Below are positions 8,171 to 16,398 of a stretch of DNA of 38,145 nucleotides, piece by piece. Each line of letters begins with the position of its first letter. Within the stretch, counting starts at the first letter, position 1. The DNA is taken from NCBI GenBank assembly GCA_025451755.1, contig JANWJT010000016.1:1-38145 (forward strand), written 5' to 3'. The DNA is from Candidatus Microgenomates bacterium. Lineage in GTDB: Bacteria; Patescibacteriota; Microgenomatia; Levybacterales; UBA12049. The notes beneath the pieces were generated by a model. The model was not told the DNA's origin, searched no databases, and saw only the letters and a program-made list of their open reading frames with translations. The position numbers and the translations under genes were made by a program.

Positions 8171-9432
8171 TTTACAGCGACTATATTGAGCCAATCACTT
8201 TCTAAAACTTTAAACGGCTTTCTAAGTAGATAGTCCCAACGTCTTCCGTCAAATGCTCCACCATAGAAAGATACTTTTGTAAAGCCGCTTCTTTTTAGAA
8301 CTTTTCCGAAAATTTCTTTATTGCTATATGCCATTAAGCTATTTCTTACACCGGATGATTTCCACCTTTTGCCTCCATCTGACACAAGAATTGCAAATGT
8401 TTTAAGAATTGTTTTATATCTTTCTATGGGCAGGTCATAAAACTCTAAGAATGCATATTCTTTATTTGGTTCTCCTGAAAGCTTGGCAAAATTAAAACTT
8501 AAAATTCTATTTTTTACTTTAATTACCTTATCGAAGTTTGTTATTTGAAGAATTAGTATGCCATTCTTCGAAAGACTCTTTGCCGTTTGTTTTATAACTT
8601 CTTGAAAATCATGAGGATTATGAGACAAAGTATTTCCTAACATCAGCACTGCATCAAAAGGTTGTGCCAGCTTTGATCCTAAGTCTGTATAGCTTCCTTT
8701 ATAAAATTTAAGTCGGGACAATGCTTCTTTCGAAAGAACTTCTTTTCTCCTGTTCGCTTCTCTAATCATGCCATGACTTCGATCAATGCCTGTAACATTG
8801 AATCCCCTCCCTGCAAGATCTATTGAATGATCTCCTGTTCCGCATCCTATATCAAGTATTGTTTTTACTTTATGCTGATCGAATACTTTAATAAGATCTG
8901 GAATTTCATGAGAAAGCCTATTTTCCACATCAACTGCTGCATAATATGTTTTAGAAAGCCAATCATTGTATTCCTCATCTTCTGTAAATAAAAGTCTATC
9001 GCCTACAAGTGTTCTAAAAATATCTCCTTTTGAAATTATTCCAATAAGATTTTTGTTTTTATCAACAACAGGAAGTCTTCCAACTTTTTCTATAAACATC
9101 AAGGACTGGGCTCGTAAAAGAGGTGTATCGGGAGTTACTCTGGTAATTTTCGTACTCATTATTTTATCTGCAGTAAGCTCAAAAATATCCTGAACTTTTT
9201 TCTCCATTCCTTCAAAATCACCTTCCCTGAATGGATCTTGCGCATATTCATCAAGAGATGGATAAAATTGGCTTAGTATGTCTCTTTCTGTAATGAAACC
9301 GACTACTTTTTTATTTTTACAAACCGGAACCCCATTTATTCCGCGACCGAAAATAAGAAGAGACACATCTTTTACTTTAGTGTCCGATAAGACATGATCC
9401 ACATGGCGTGACATTGCATCAGATACTTTCAT
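8167..9432 (-). CDS. two CBS domains fused to a SAM-dependent methyltransferase
   Basis: MKVSDAMSRHVDHVLSDTKVKDV...VVGFITERDIL; DKIMSTKITRVTPDTPL...LIGIISKGDIF; then ILDIGCGTGDHSIDLAGRGFNVTGIDRSHGMI. Confidence 0.88.
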   Translation of the reverse strand: MKVSDAMSRHVDHVLSDTKVKDVSLLIFGRGINGVPVCKNKKVVGFITERDILSQFYPSLDEYAQDPFREGDFEGMEKKVQDIFELTADKIMSTKITRVTPDTPLLRAQSLMFIEKVGRLPVVDKNKNLIGIISKGDIFRTLVGDRLLFTEDEEYNDWLSKTYYAAVDVENRLSHEIPDLIKVFDQHKVKTILDIGCGTGDHSIDLAGRGFNVTGIDRSHGMIREANRRKEVLSKEALSRLKFYKGSYTDLGSKLAQPFDAVLMLGNTLSHNPHDFQEVIKQTAKSLSKNGILILQITNFDKVIKVKNRILSFNFAKLSGEPNKEYAFLEFYDLPIERYKTILKTFAILVSDGGKRWKSSGVRNSLMAYSNKEIFGKVLKRSGFTKVSFYGGAFDGRRWDYLLRKPFKVLESDWLNIVAVK

Positions 9433-9552
9433 AATTACGCCTTAAATTTAGCACGAAACCCTCTAAATAGCAAGTGGAATAAAATTGCTTTTGTAAAATG
9501 TATATAATACCCGAAAATATCTAAAAAACTTCTTCGACAACCTCTTTTTAAT

Positions 9553-9581
9553 TTGACAAATATACCTAAATATGATATAAG
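9553..9581 (+). promoter_or_regulatory. sigma70-like promoter TTGACA - 17 bp - TATAAG
   Basis: Direct reading, upstream of the 9617 gene. Confidence 0.6.
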
Positions 9582-9590
9582 CCTATAACT

Positions 9591-9612
9591 CTGGGACAAA
9601 CTCCCAGTTTTT
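9591..9612 (+). terminator. 5'UTR hairpin with U-tract (possible attenuator)
   Basis: CTGGGA-CAAAC-TCCCAG-TTTTT between promoter and ORF. Confidence 0.4.
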
Positions 9613-9616
9613 GTAT

Positions 9617-10576
9617 ATGGGCGCAATGCAAGAATCAGGCAGAACAAACGGAGAGCCTTTATCGGAAAGGGAGGTTAGAAAACGAACTCGAAGCATTTTC
9701 TCAGACTATGCCGATAAAGCAAACCAAATACTGCACCCTATGGTTGAAAGAGGCGAAGGGAAAAATGTTTTAGGATCTGTCCCAGGCAGACCCGATGATG
9801 AACAATACCAAATCGACGCAATGGGAGAAGCAATACTTAAGAACTTTATAAGAGATGTAAATCTTCCAGCTTTTGTTTTTGGGGAACATGGTACTTATGA
9901 TTCTTCTGATGGTAAACCTCAAGTGGTTTTTACAATAGACTCTTTCGATAACTCAAGTGAGTTTAGTATGGGACTTGACACTCCGGTATATTCTGTTTTA
10001 GGAGGATATAATCCGGACGGTTCTCCAATAGGAGCCGTTGTTCTTGATATAAGGGGACAAAAAGCCTATGTTTCAATCAGGAAAACAAACGGAATCACAG
10101 ATCTTTCTTCAATAGATAGGCATACTAAAGAGATTGAACCACTTCCAATAATAAATTCGATTAATAGTGATAAATTAACCATAGCAACATATTTAGGTAG
10201 CAATGACTATAGTTTAAAGTTTGTTGATAATTTTAGAGGTATGATAGAAAATATGCCAAAGAAATCAAGAATTTATCCTAATGGGGGTTCTTTTATCTAT
10301 GCATTTTTGGCAACAGGAGCAGTAGATGCATATGTAATGTTTGATGAGCCTCATTCGGAAATCTTACCAGGGCTTCCTCTTGCTCTCGCAGCAGGATGCG
10401 TAGCATCAAGCATAGATCTGGAAACTGGGCAAGTTGAAGAATATAAATTTAATCCTGAGTTCATTACAGATCCTGAAGGATACACTCATGGAACAGTTCC
10501 TTTATTTATCGCTGCAAGAAGCTCAAAGCTTAGAGATGAAATAGTTGGATATTATTTAAAAGGGAGAATAGATTAA
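9617..10576 (+). CDS. inositol monophosphatase/FBPase-like fold protein with degenerate motifs
   Basis: FVFGEHGTYDSSDGKPQVVFTIDSFDNSSEFSMGLDTPVYSVL and GGSFIYAFLATGAVDAYVMFDEPHSEILPGLPLALAAGC resemble the IMPase DPIDGT and WDxAAG regions. ATG at 9617 or 9626; the track start at 9611 is TTG. Confidence 0.65.
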   Translation: MGAMQESGRTNGEPLSEREVRKRTRSIFSDYADKANQILHPMVERGEGKNVLGSVPGRPDDEQYQIDAMGEAILKNFIRDVNLPAFVFGEHGTYDSSDGKPQVVFTIDSFDNSSEFSMGLDTPVYSVLGGYNPDGSPIGAVVLDIRGQKAYVSIRKTNGITDLSSIDRHTKEIEPLPIINSINSDKLTIATYLGSNDYSLKFVDNFRGMIENMPKKSRIYPNGGSFIYAFLATGAVDAYVMFDEPHSEILPGLPLALAAGCVASSIDLETGQVEEYKFNPEFITDPEGYTHGTVPLFIAARSSKLRDEIVGYYLKGRID

Positions 10577-11154
10577 GAAAGTCCAATTTCTTTGAGAACG
10601 ATTTTTAGAGCTTCTTCGGCATTGTGATTGTAGGTATTAATTATTAAATCGTAATAATCTTTCTTCCAATAGATCCAATCTTTGTCATCTTGTGCATAAA
10701 GCCTTCTCCATTTATCAAGGTTTCTTTTTTCCCTCTCTATTACTTCATTTTTTGCCTCATCAACCGAAATTTTATCTCTATTAACAAGTCTGTCTATTCT
10801 AATATCTTTTTTGTCATTTCCCTTCTCATCTTCGCAAACAACTAAAATTTTATAAACACCTTCTATTCCTTTTGCATCAAATCCTGCAAGGTGGCTTTGT
10901 ATTATTCTATTTTTTTCTTCTTTTAAAATTTTTTTAACCATTTCCTCATATTCCAAATCAAAATGGTCTGGTCTTTTATTAGTCTCAATTATATCTGCTC
11001 CAACTTCTTTATTAATGCGGCGCATGATTTGCCCTCCTTCAAGAATTTCCCATCCCAAAACTTCAGAAAGTTTAACTGCTAAAGTCGTAGCGCCACTTCC
11101 AATTCTTCCTGAAATTGTTATATTTTTTATTTCTCTTAAATCTTTTGGATTCAT
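10573..11154 (-). CDS. cytidylate kinase-like P-loop kinase
   Basis: ITISGRIGSGATTLAVKLSEVLGWEILEGGQIMR P-loop; 193 aa; resembles archaeal-type CMP kinase. Confidence 0.75.
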   Translation of the reverse strand: MNPKDLREIKNITISGRIGSGATTLAVKLSEVLGWEILEGGQIMRRINKEVGADIIETNKRPDHFDLEYEEMVKKILKEEKNRIIQSHLAGFDAKGIEGVYKILVVCEDEKGNDKKDIRIDRLVNRDKISVDEAKNEVIEREKRNLDKWRRLYAQDDKDWIYWKKDYYDLIINTYNHNAEEALKIVLKEIGLS

Positions 11155-11219
11155 GATAATGAATAACTATAGCAGATAATTTATGATTTGGAAATTAGGA
11201 TTTATTTAGGATTTAGAAA

Positions 11220-12275
11220 TTAGAAATTAGGATTTAATTTGCTGCCTACCATTAGAACCTCTTCAACTAATCGGTTGCAATATCCATATTCATTATCATA
11301 CCAAGCTATAACTTTTAGCATATTTCCGCCGACCACCTGGGTAAGCGAAAGGTCAACAATTGCAGAATGCGGGTTTCCAATAATATCGCTTGACACAATT
11401 GGATCTTCTGTTATTTCAAGAATTCCCTGATATTCAGTTTTTTGTGCTTCTTTTTTTAATATTTCATTCACTTCTTCCGTTGTCGTATTCCTCTTTAAGA
11501 GAAATGTAAAATCCGATAGAGAACCTGCTTTAACAGGAACTCTTATTGCCAAACCATCAAATAATCCTTCTAGCTCTGGCAAAGCTTGGGCTGCCGCAAT
11601 TGTTGCACCGGTTGAAGTTGGAATAATATTTTCTGCCGCCGCCCGGGCTCGTCTATAATCATCGTGCCCCCCGTCTTGAAGACGCTGGTCTGATGTGTAT
11701 CCGTGAATTGTTGTCATCATTGCCTTTTCTACTCCAAAATTATCTACAATTACCTTAGCAACAGGAGTAATGCAGTTTGTAGTGCAAGATGCGTTGTTAA
11801 TTAATTTTTCTCCGCTGTAATCTTTTGCATTTACCGATAAAACATAAGTTGGAACCTCCCCCGACTTTGCGGGTGCAGATAAAACTACAGATTTTGCACC
11901 GGCAGTTAAATGAGTTTTTAGTTTTTCTTCTGAAGTAAAGTGTCCTGTTGATTCAATAACTACATCTACATTTAAATCTTTCCACGGCAAAAGAGTGGGA
12001 TCTTTCTGAGAAAAAACCGGAATCTCCTTTCCATCAATTACTAACGAGCCGATAGAATCTTTGAGATTTGGGTTTTGTGGATTAAAACTTAAAGTGTGAT
12101 TGTTAAGTATTCCGTAAGAAGTATCGTATTTTAGGAGATACATCCAGCCTTTAATATCTGTTGAGGAACCTGCGTTTATTGCAACTACATCTATTTCTTG
12201 CGAGTGTTTTTCCAGAATTACTCTATGCGAAACTCTGCCAATCCTTCCGTATCCATTTATTGCAACACGAACCAT
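11220..12275 (-). CDS. gap: glyceraldehyde-3-phosphate dehydrogenase, type I
   Basis: VRVAINGYGRIGRVSHR, NNASCTTNCITPVAKV, WYDNEYGYCNRLVE. Confidence 0.97.
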   Translation of the reverse strand: MVRVAINGYGRIGRVSHRVILEKHSQEIDVVAINAGSSTDIKGWMYLLKYDTSYGILNNHTLSFNPQNPNLKDSIGSLVIDGKEIPVFSQKDPTLLPWKDLNVDVVIESTGHFTSEEKLKTHLTAGAKSVVLSAPAKSGEVPTYVLSVNAKDYSGEKLINNASCTTNCITPVAKVIVDNFGVEKAMMTTIHGYTSDQRLQDGGHDDYRRARAAAENIIPTSTGATIAAAQALPELEGLFDGLAIRVPVKAGSLSDFTFLLKRNTTTEEVNEILKKEAQKTEYQGILEITEDPIVSSDIIGNPHSAIVDLSLTQVVGGNMLKVIAWYDNEYGYCNRLVEEVLMVGSKLNPNF

Positions 12276-12287
12276 ACAATTAGTATA
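12276..12287 (-). promoter_or_regulatory. -10-like element TATACT 6 nt from gap ATG (candidate leaderless start)
   Basis: Minus strand TATACTAATTGTATG. Confidence 0.5.
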
Positions 12288-12329
12288 TGAAACATAAAAA
12301 ACTTCAGCAAGAGGGAAAGATTATTATGT

Positions 12330-12335
12330 TATAAT
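12330..12335 (+). promoter_or_regulatory. -10 TATAAT 6 nt from ATG 12342 (candidate leaderless start)
   Basis: TATAATTTCGCTATG. Confidence 0.55.
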
Positions 12336-12341
12336 TTCGCT

Positions 12342-12884
12342 ATGGAACCTAAGATAGATGCTTCTCCAGTTGCAGAAAGACCACCTGCGAAACAAAAAAT
12401 CGTGGATTTCTTAGGATTAGGCGATGCAAAACCAGAAAGTCAGCTTCGTCAAGAATTAGGGAAAAGAACCAAAGAAACTCCCTGGTGGCTGAAAGAGAGC
12501 TTCAGAGATCTAAATGGCAAAGAGATTAAAGGACCTGTGGACCCAATAAGTAAGCTAAGAGCGGACTTAAAAACATCAAATGCGAGAAGTTTATCTGCTC
12601 CCCTTATAAATGAGACGCACTACGCCGAAGGAAAAAGCGGAGACAGAAATGGCGAGGTAGTAGATTGGTCTGTTTTCCCTATTTATTCGGATATGGTAGA
12701 TGCAGCAACAGAAATTCTTGCTAACGTTGGTTTTAATCCAAATTTTATACAGGGAGAGGATTGGATTATTCCAGAACCTGAATCTAGAGCTTTCCCAACA
12801 ATCTACGAAGACTTGCAAGTTTTAGTTTTAAGAGATAAAATTGGCGGGAGAATACAAAGAGTAGATCTAATTGCCCACAAATAA
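12342..12884 (+). CDS. hypothetical protein
   Basis: 180 aa ORF; stop overlaps the start of the glycerate kinase gene (TAATG). Confidence 0.7.
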   Translation: MEPKIDASPVAERPPAKQKIVDFLGLGDAKPESQLRQELGKRTKETPWWLKESFRDLNGKEIKGPVDPISKLRADLKTSNARSLSAPLINETHYAEGKSGDRNGEVVDWSVFPIYSDMVDAATEILANVGFNPNFIQGEDWIIPEPESRAFPTIYEDLQVLVLRDKIGGRIQRVDLIAHK

Positions 12885-14167
12885 TGTTTATTAAGAATTT
12901 TGATAAGCTTGCCACAACTCCTCAGAGAAAAATTGTTTTAACTTTAATCGAAGAAGCTTTAGCTTCTATTCAGTCTGAAGATGTTGTCAACAATAGTGTA
13001 AAAATCAATGAAAATAACTTGGTTATTAAAGATCAAATATTGAATCTAGCAAACTTCGAAAGAATCTTTTTGATAGGATTCGGAAAAGGTTCTGCTAACA
13101 ACTCAAGATTGATAGAGGAAAAACTTGGAGATAAGCTTACGGAAGGTTATGTTATTGATGCAAGCCCTGAGACATTTAAAAAAATTCAATTCATTAAAGG
13201 CACTCACCCTCTACCCTCCCAACAAAACGTAGACTTCACAGATAATTTGATTAAAAGATTTAAAGAATTAAATCTCACTGAAAAAGATTTGGTACTTGTT
13301 GTTGTTTGTGGTGGTGGATCGGCAATGCTTGTTCATCCATACAAAATAAGTCTTGATGAAAAAATTGCAGTGAACAAGGCTCTCCTTGAATCAGGAGCCG
13401 ATATTTTAGAAATGAATACGGTCAGACAGCATTTATCGACTATCAAAGGTGGCGGGCTTGCAGAGATTCTTTATCCCGCGCACATTACCTCTTTAATTTT
13501 TTCAGACGTTCCGGGGAATAATCTTTCATATATTGCATCCGGCCCGACAGTCAAAGACGATACTACCATAGATGATGCAATTAATCTTTTGAAAAAATAT
13601 AATCTTCTGGAAAAACTTGAGCTTAAAAGAGAAGATTTTTCGGAAAATCCAAAAGAAGAAAAGTTTTTTACAAATGTGTCTAACATTTTGATCTTGAGTA
13701 ATCTCACAGCGCTTGAAGCAATGAAGGAAAAGGGAAGGAAAATGGGTATTAATACAGTCATTTATTCTGACGAATTTGAGGCAGATGCAAAAAAAGCAGG
13801 CCTTGAGCTAATCGGCATAGCTTCTCCAAATTCAATTCTTCTTGTCGGAGGAGAAACCACCGTTAAAGTGACCGGAAGTGGGCAAGGCGGGCGAAATCAG
13901 GAATTGGTTTTAAGTACATTATCAGATATTGATGAAAAAACGATTGTATGTTCTTTTGGCTCTGACGGCTGGGATAATTCCCATTTTGCAGGTGCAATTG
14001 GCGATGTTAAAACATTGCAAAGAGCAAAAGAATTAGATCTTAATCTTCAAGATTTTCTGAATAACGATAATAGTTTAGAGTTTTTTGAAAAAGTTGGTGA
14101 TGGAATAGAAACAGGGAGACTTCCCTCAAACGTTTCGGATTTGATAATAGTCTATAAATACCTGTAA
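12884..14167 (+). CDS. glycerate 2-kinase (DUF4147/MOFRL family)
   Basis: LIGFGKGSA, GTHPLPSQQNVDFT, VVVCGGGSAMLVHP, NTVRQHLSTIKGGGLAE, SDVPGNNLSYIASGPTV, GGETTVKVTGSGQGGRNQE. Confidence 0.93.
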   Translation: MFIKNFDKLATTPQRKIVLTLIEEALASIQSEDVVNNSVKINENNLVIKDQILNLANFERIFLIGFGKGSANNSRLIEEKLGDKLTEGYVIDASPETFKKIQFIKGTHPLPSQQNVDFTDNLIKRFKELNLTEKDLVLVVVCGGGSAMLVHPYKISLDEKIAVNKALLESGADILEMNTVRQHLSTIKGGGLAEILYPAHITSLIFSDVPGNNLSYIASGPTVKDDTTIDDAINLLKKYNLLEKLELKREDFSENPKEEKFFTNVSNILILSNLTALEAMKEKGRKMGINTVIYSDEFEADAKKAGLELIGIASPNSILLVGGETTVKVTGSGQGGRNQELVLSTLSDIDEKTIVCSFGSDGWDNSHFAGAIGDVKTLQRAKELDLNLQDFLNNDNSLEFFEKVGDGIETGRLPSNVSDLIIVYKYL

Positions 14168-14179
14168 GATAGAATAAGA

Positions 14180-15043
14180 ATGATTGCTGACGTCTACGAG
14201 GAAAAACTCAAAGAACTTGAACTTACAGCTGTTAAAACCCGCGAACTTATTATCTCAACGCTTCTGGAGGCAGGATCTGGTCATTCAGCGGGACCTTTGG
14301 GAATGGCAGATATTTTTACCGCATTTTATTTTCATATTTTAAATCACGATCCAAAAAATCCAACTTGGGAGGACAGAGATAGATTGATTCTCTCAAACGG
14401 GCACATTTGTCCTGTGCGATATGTAAGCATGGCCTTATCTGGTTATTTTCCCATTGAAGAACTTAAGACTCTTAGAAAATTAAACTCAAGACTTCAGGGA
14501 CATCCACATAGAACTTCTTTACCAGGAGTTGAAACAACTTCCGGACCTTTGGGGGAAGGGTTATCTCAGGCAATAGGCATTGCTCTTTCGGCAAAACTCG
14601 ATAGTAAAAAATTTCAGGTTTATTGCTTGACCTCTGACGGTGAGCACGAAGAAGGGAATATTTGGGAAGCGGCAATGTTTGCCGGAAAGCACAAGTTGAA
14701 TAATATTACACAAATTATCGATAGAAATAATATTCAAATAGATGGATTTACCGAAGATATTATGCCACTTGAGCCACTGCGAGCGAAGTATGAGGCTTTC
14801 AATTGGGAAGTTTTAGAAGTCGATGGAAATAATATAAGATCTTTTGTTGACAAAGTCAGAGAAGCACGAGCTGTTTTTGAAAAACCAACAGTTATTATTG
14901 CGCATACAATTCCCGGAATGGGAGTTGATTTTATTGAAAAGGATTTCCACTGGCATGGCAAACCACCCAACAAAGAAGAAGCCAAAAAAGCTCTTTCCGA
15001 ATTAAGAACCTTGCAAGGAAAAATTAAAAGCGAACACGAATAA
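14180..15043 (+). CDS. transketolase, N-terminal subunit
   Basis: EAGSGHSAGPLGMADIFTAFYF...SNGHICPVRY...GPLGEGLSQAIGIALSAK...DGEHEEGNIWEAAMFAG. Confidence 0.95.
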   Translation: MIADVYEEKLKELELTAVKTRELIISTLLEAGSGHSAGPLGMADIFTAFYFHILNHDPKNPTWEDRDRLILSNGHICPVRYVSMALSGYFPIEELKTLRKLNSRLQGHPHRTSLPGVETTSGPLGEGLSQAIGIALSAKLDSKKFQVYCLTSDGEHEEGNIWEAAMFAGKHKLNNITQIIDRNNIQIDGFTEDIMPLEPLRAKYEAFNWEVLEVDGNNIRSFVDKVREARAVFEKPTVIIAHTIPGMGVDFIEKDFHWHGKPPNKEEAKKALSELRTLQGKIKSEHE

Positions 15044-15044
15044 T

Positions 15045-15419
15045 ATGGAGCAAGAAATGCAAGTTTTAAATCAGCAAAATAAACAAGAAGTCCAAAACCC
15101 ACCTGCAAAAATTCCCTGGCTTATAAAATTTATATTTTTTCTTCAGTTCTGGCCTATTCTTCTTTTTATAATTTTAATTCCCTTCAACATTAACAACCCC
15201 TCATTCTGGAATCCTGCAGCAATACCATTGCTACCAATTGTAATAATTTTTGTAGCAATCTATATTTTTGCATTTATCCAGACTTTGAAATTTAAAAAAA
15301 TCGGCTGGATATTGCTAGTTATTTTGAGTATACCTTCCATTTTTTCCATAACTGGGTTAATCTCTATTTTAATCCTATTAAAATACAGGACTCTTTATTT
15401 TAAAAAGACCAATGCTTAA
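15045..15419 (+). CDS. small multi-pass membrane protein of unknown function
   Basis: 124 aa; several hydrophobic segments; lies between the two transketolase genes and overlaps the second by 8 nt. Confidence 0.65.
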   Translation: MEQEMQVLNQQNKQEVQNPPAKIPWLIKFIFFLQFWPILLFIILIPFNINNPSFWNPAAIPLLPIVIIFVAIYIFAFIQTLKFKKIGWILLVILSIPSIFSITGLISILILLKYRTLYFKKTNA

Positions 15420-16398
15420 CCCGAACCTTAAATTAAATCAGAAAGTTCTTGATGAAGATGTAGAAGAGCGAGCGACTCGTGAGGGGTATGGGGAGGGATT
15501 GGTTGAGTTGGGAGAAAAGAATACTAATGTCGTTGTTTTAACAGCAGATCTTTCTGAATCAACACAGACGGAAAAATTTGAGAAAAAATTTCCGGACCGT
15601 TTCTTTGAATGTGGGGTTGCCGAACAAAACATGGCGGCAATTGCAGCGGGTCTTGGAGTAAGCGGAAAAATTCCGTTTATCTCATCTTACGCGACTTTTT
15701 CTCCCGGAAAAAATTGGGAAACAATAAGAACTACCATTGTCTACAATAGGTCCAATGTAAAAATTGCAGGACATCATTCAGGAATCGTGACTGGTCCTGA
15801 CGGCGCAACCCACCAGGCAACAGAAGATATAGCAATAACCAGAGTCTGGCCAGATATTACAATTTTCGTGCCATGCGACGCAATTGAAGCAAAGAAAGCA
15901 ACTATAAAAGCTGCAGAAATAGACGGACCTGTTTATTTAAGATTTACAAGAGATAAAACTCCAGTAATTACAACTGCCGATACTCCGTTTGATTATAAAA
16001 TTCAAATTTTTTGGGAATCTGAAAATCCCAAAGCTGTAATTTTTGCAACTGGCCATATTCTTTATAATGCTCTTTTGGCGGCAAAAGAACTCGACGCTGA
16101 AGGAATCGAAGTGTTAGTCGCAAACGTGGCAACAGTCAAACCTTTGGATGAACAAACTATTGTTGATTTAGCAAAAAAAACCGGAGCTATTGTAACTGTT
16201 GAAGATCATCAGGTTATGGGCGGGTTAGGTGGCGCAATCGCAGAAACTCTTGCCAAGAATAACCCAACTCCAATGGAATTTATCGGTCTTCAGAATACTT
16301 TTGCCCAGTCCGGAACTCCCAAGGAGCTTATGGAAAAATACAAAATGGATAAAAACGCAATCGCAGAAGCGATCAAAAAGGTGATAACAAGGAAATAA
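15412..16398 (+). CDS. transketolase, C-terminal subunit
   Basis: VVLTADLSESTQTEKFEKKFPDRFFECGVAEQNMAAIAAGLG...ATHQATEDIAITRVWPDITIFVPCDAIE. Confidence 0.95.
   Translation: MLNPNLKLNQKVLDEDVEERATREGYGEGLVELGEKNTNVVVLTADLSESTQTEKFEKKFPDRFFECGVAEQNMAAIAAGLGVSGKIPFISSYATFSPGKNWETIRTTIVYNRSNVKIAGHHSGIVTGPDGATHQATEDIAITRVWPDITIFVPCDAIEAKKATIKAAEIDGPVYLRFTRDKTPVITTADTPFDYKIQIFWESENPKAVIFATGHILYNALLAAKELDAEGIEVLVANVATVKPLDEQTIVDLAKKTGAIVTVEDHQVMGGLGGAIAETLAKNNPTPMEFIGLQNTFAQSGTPKELMEKYKMDKNAIAEAIKKVITRK

Noticed and set aside
9435-9647. 70 aa minus-strand ORF
   Set aside because: Overlaps the promoter, hairpin and start of the IMPase-like gene; no domain signal.
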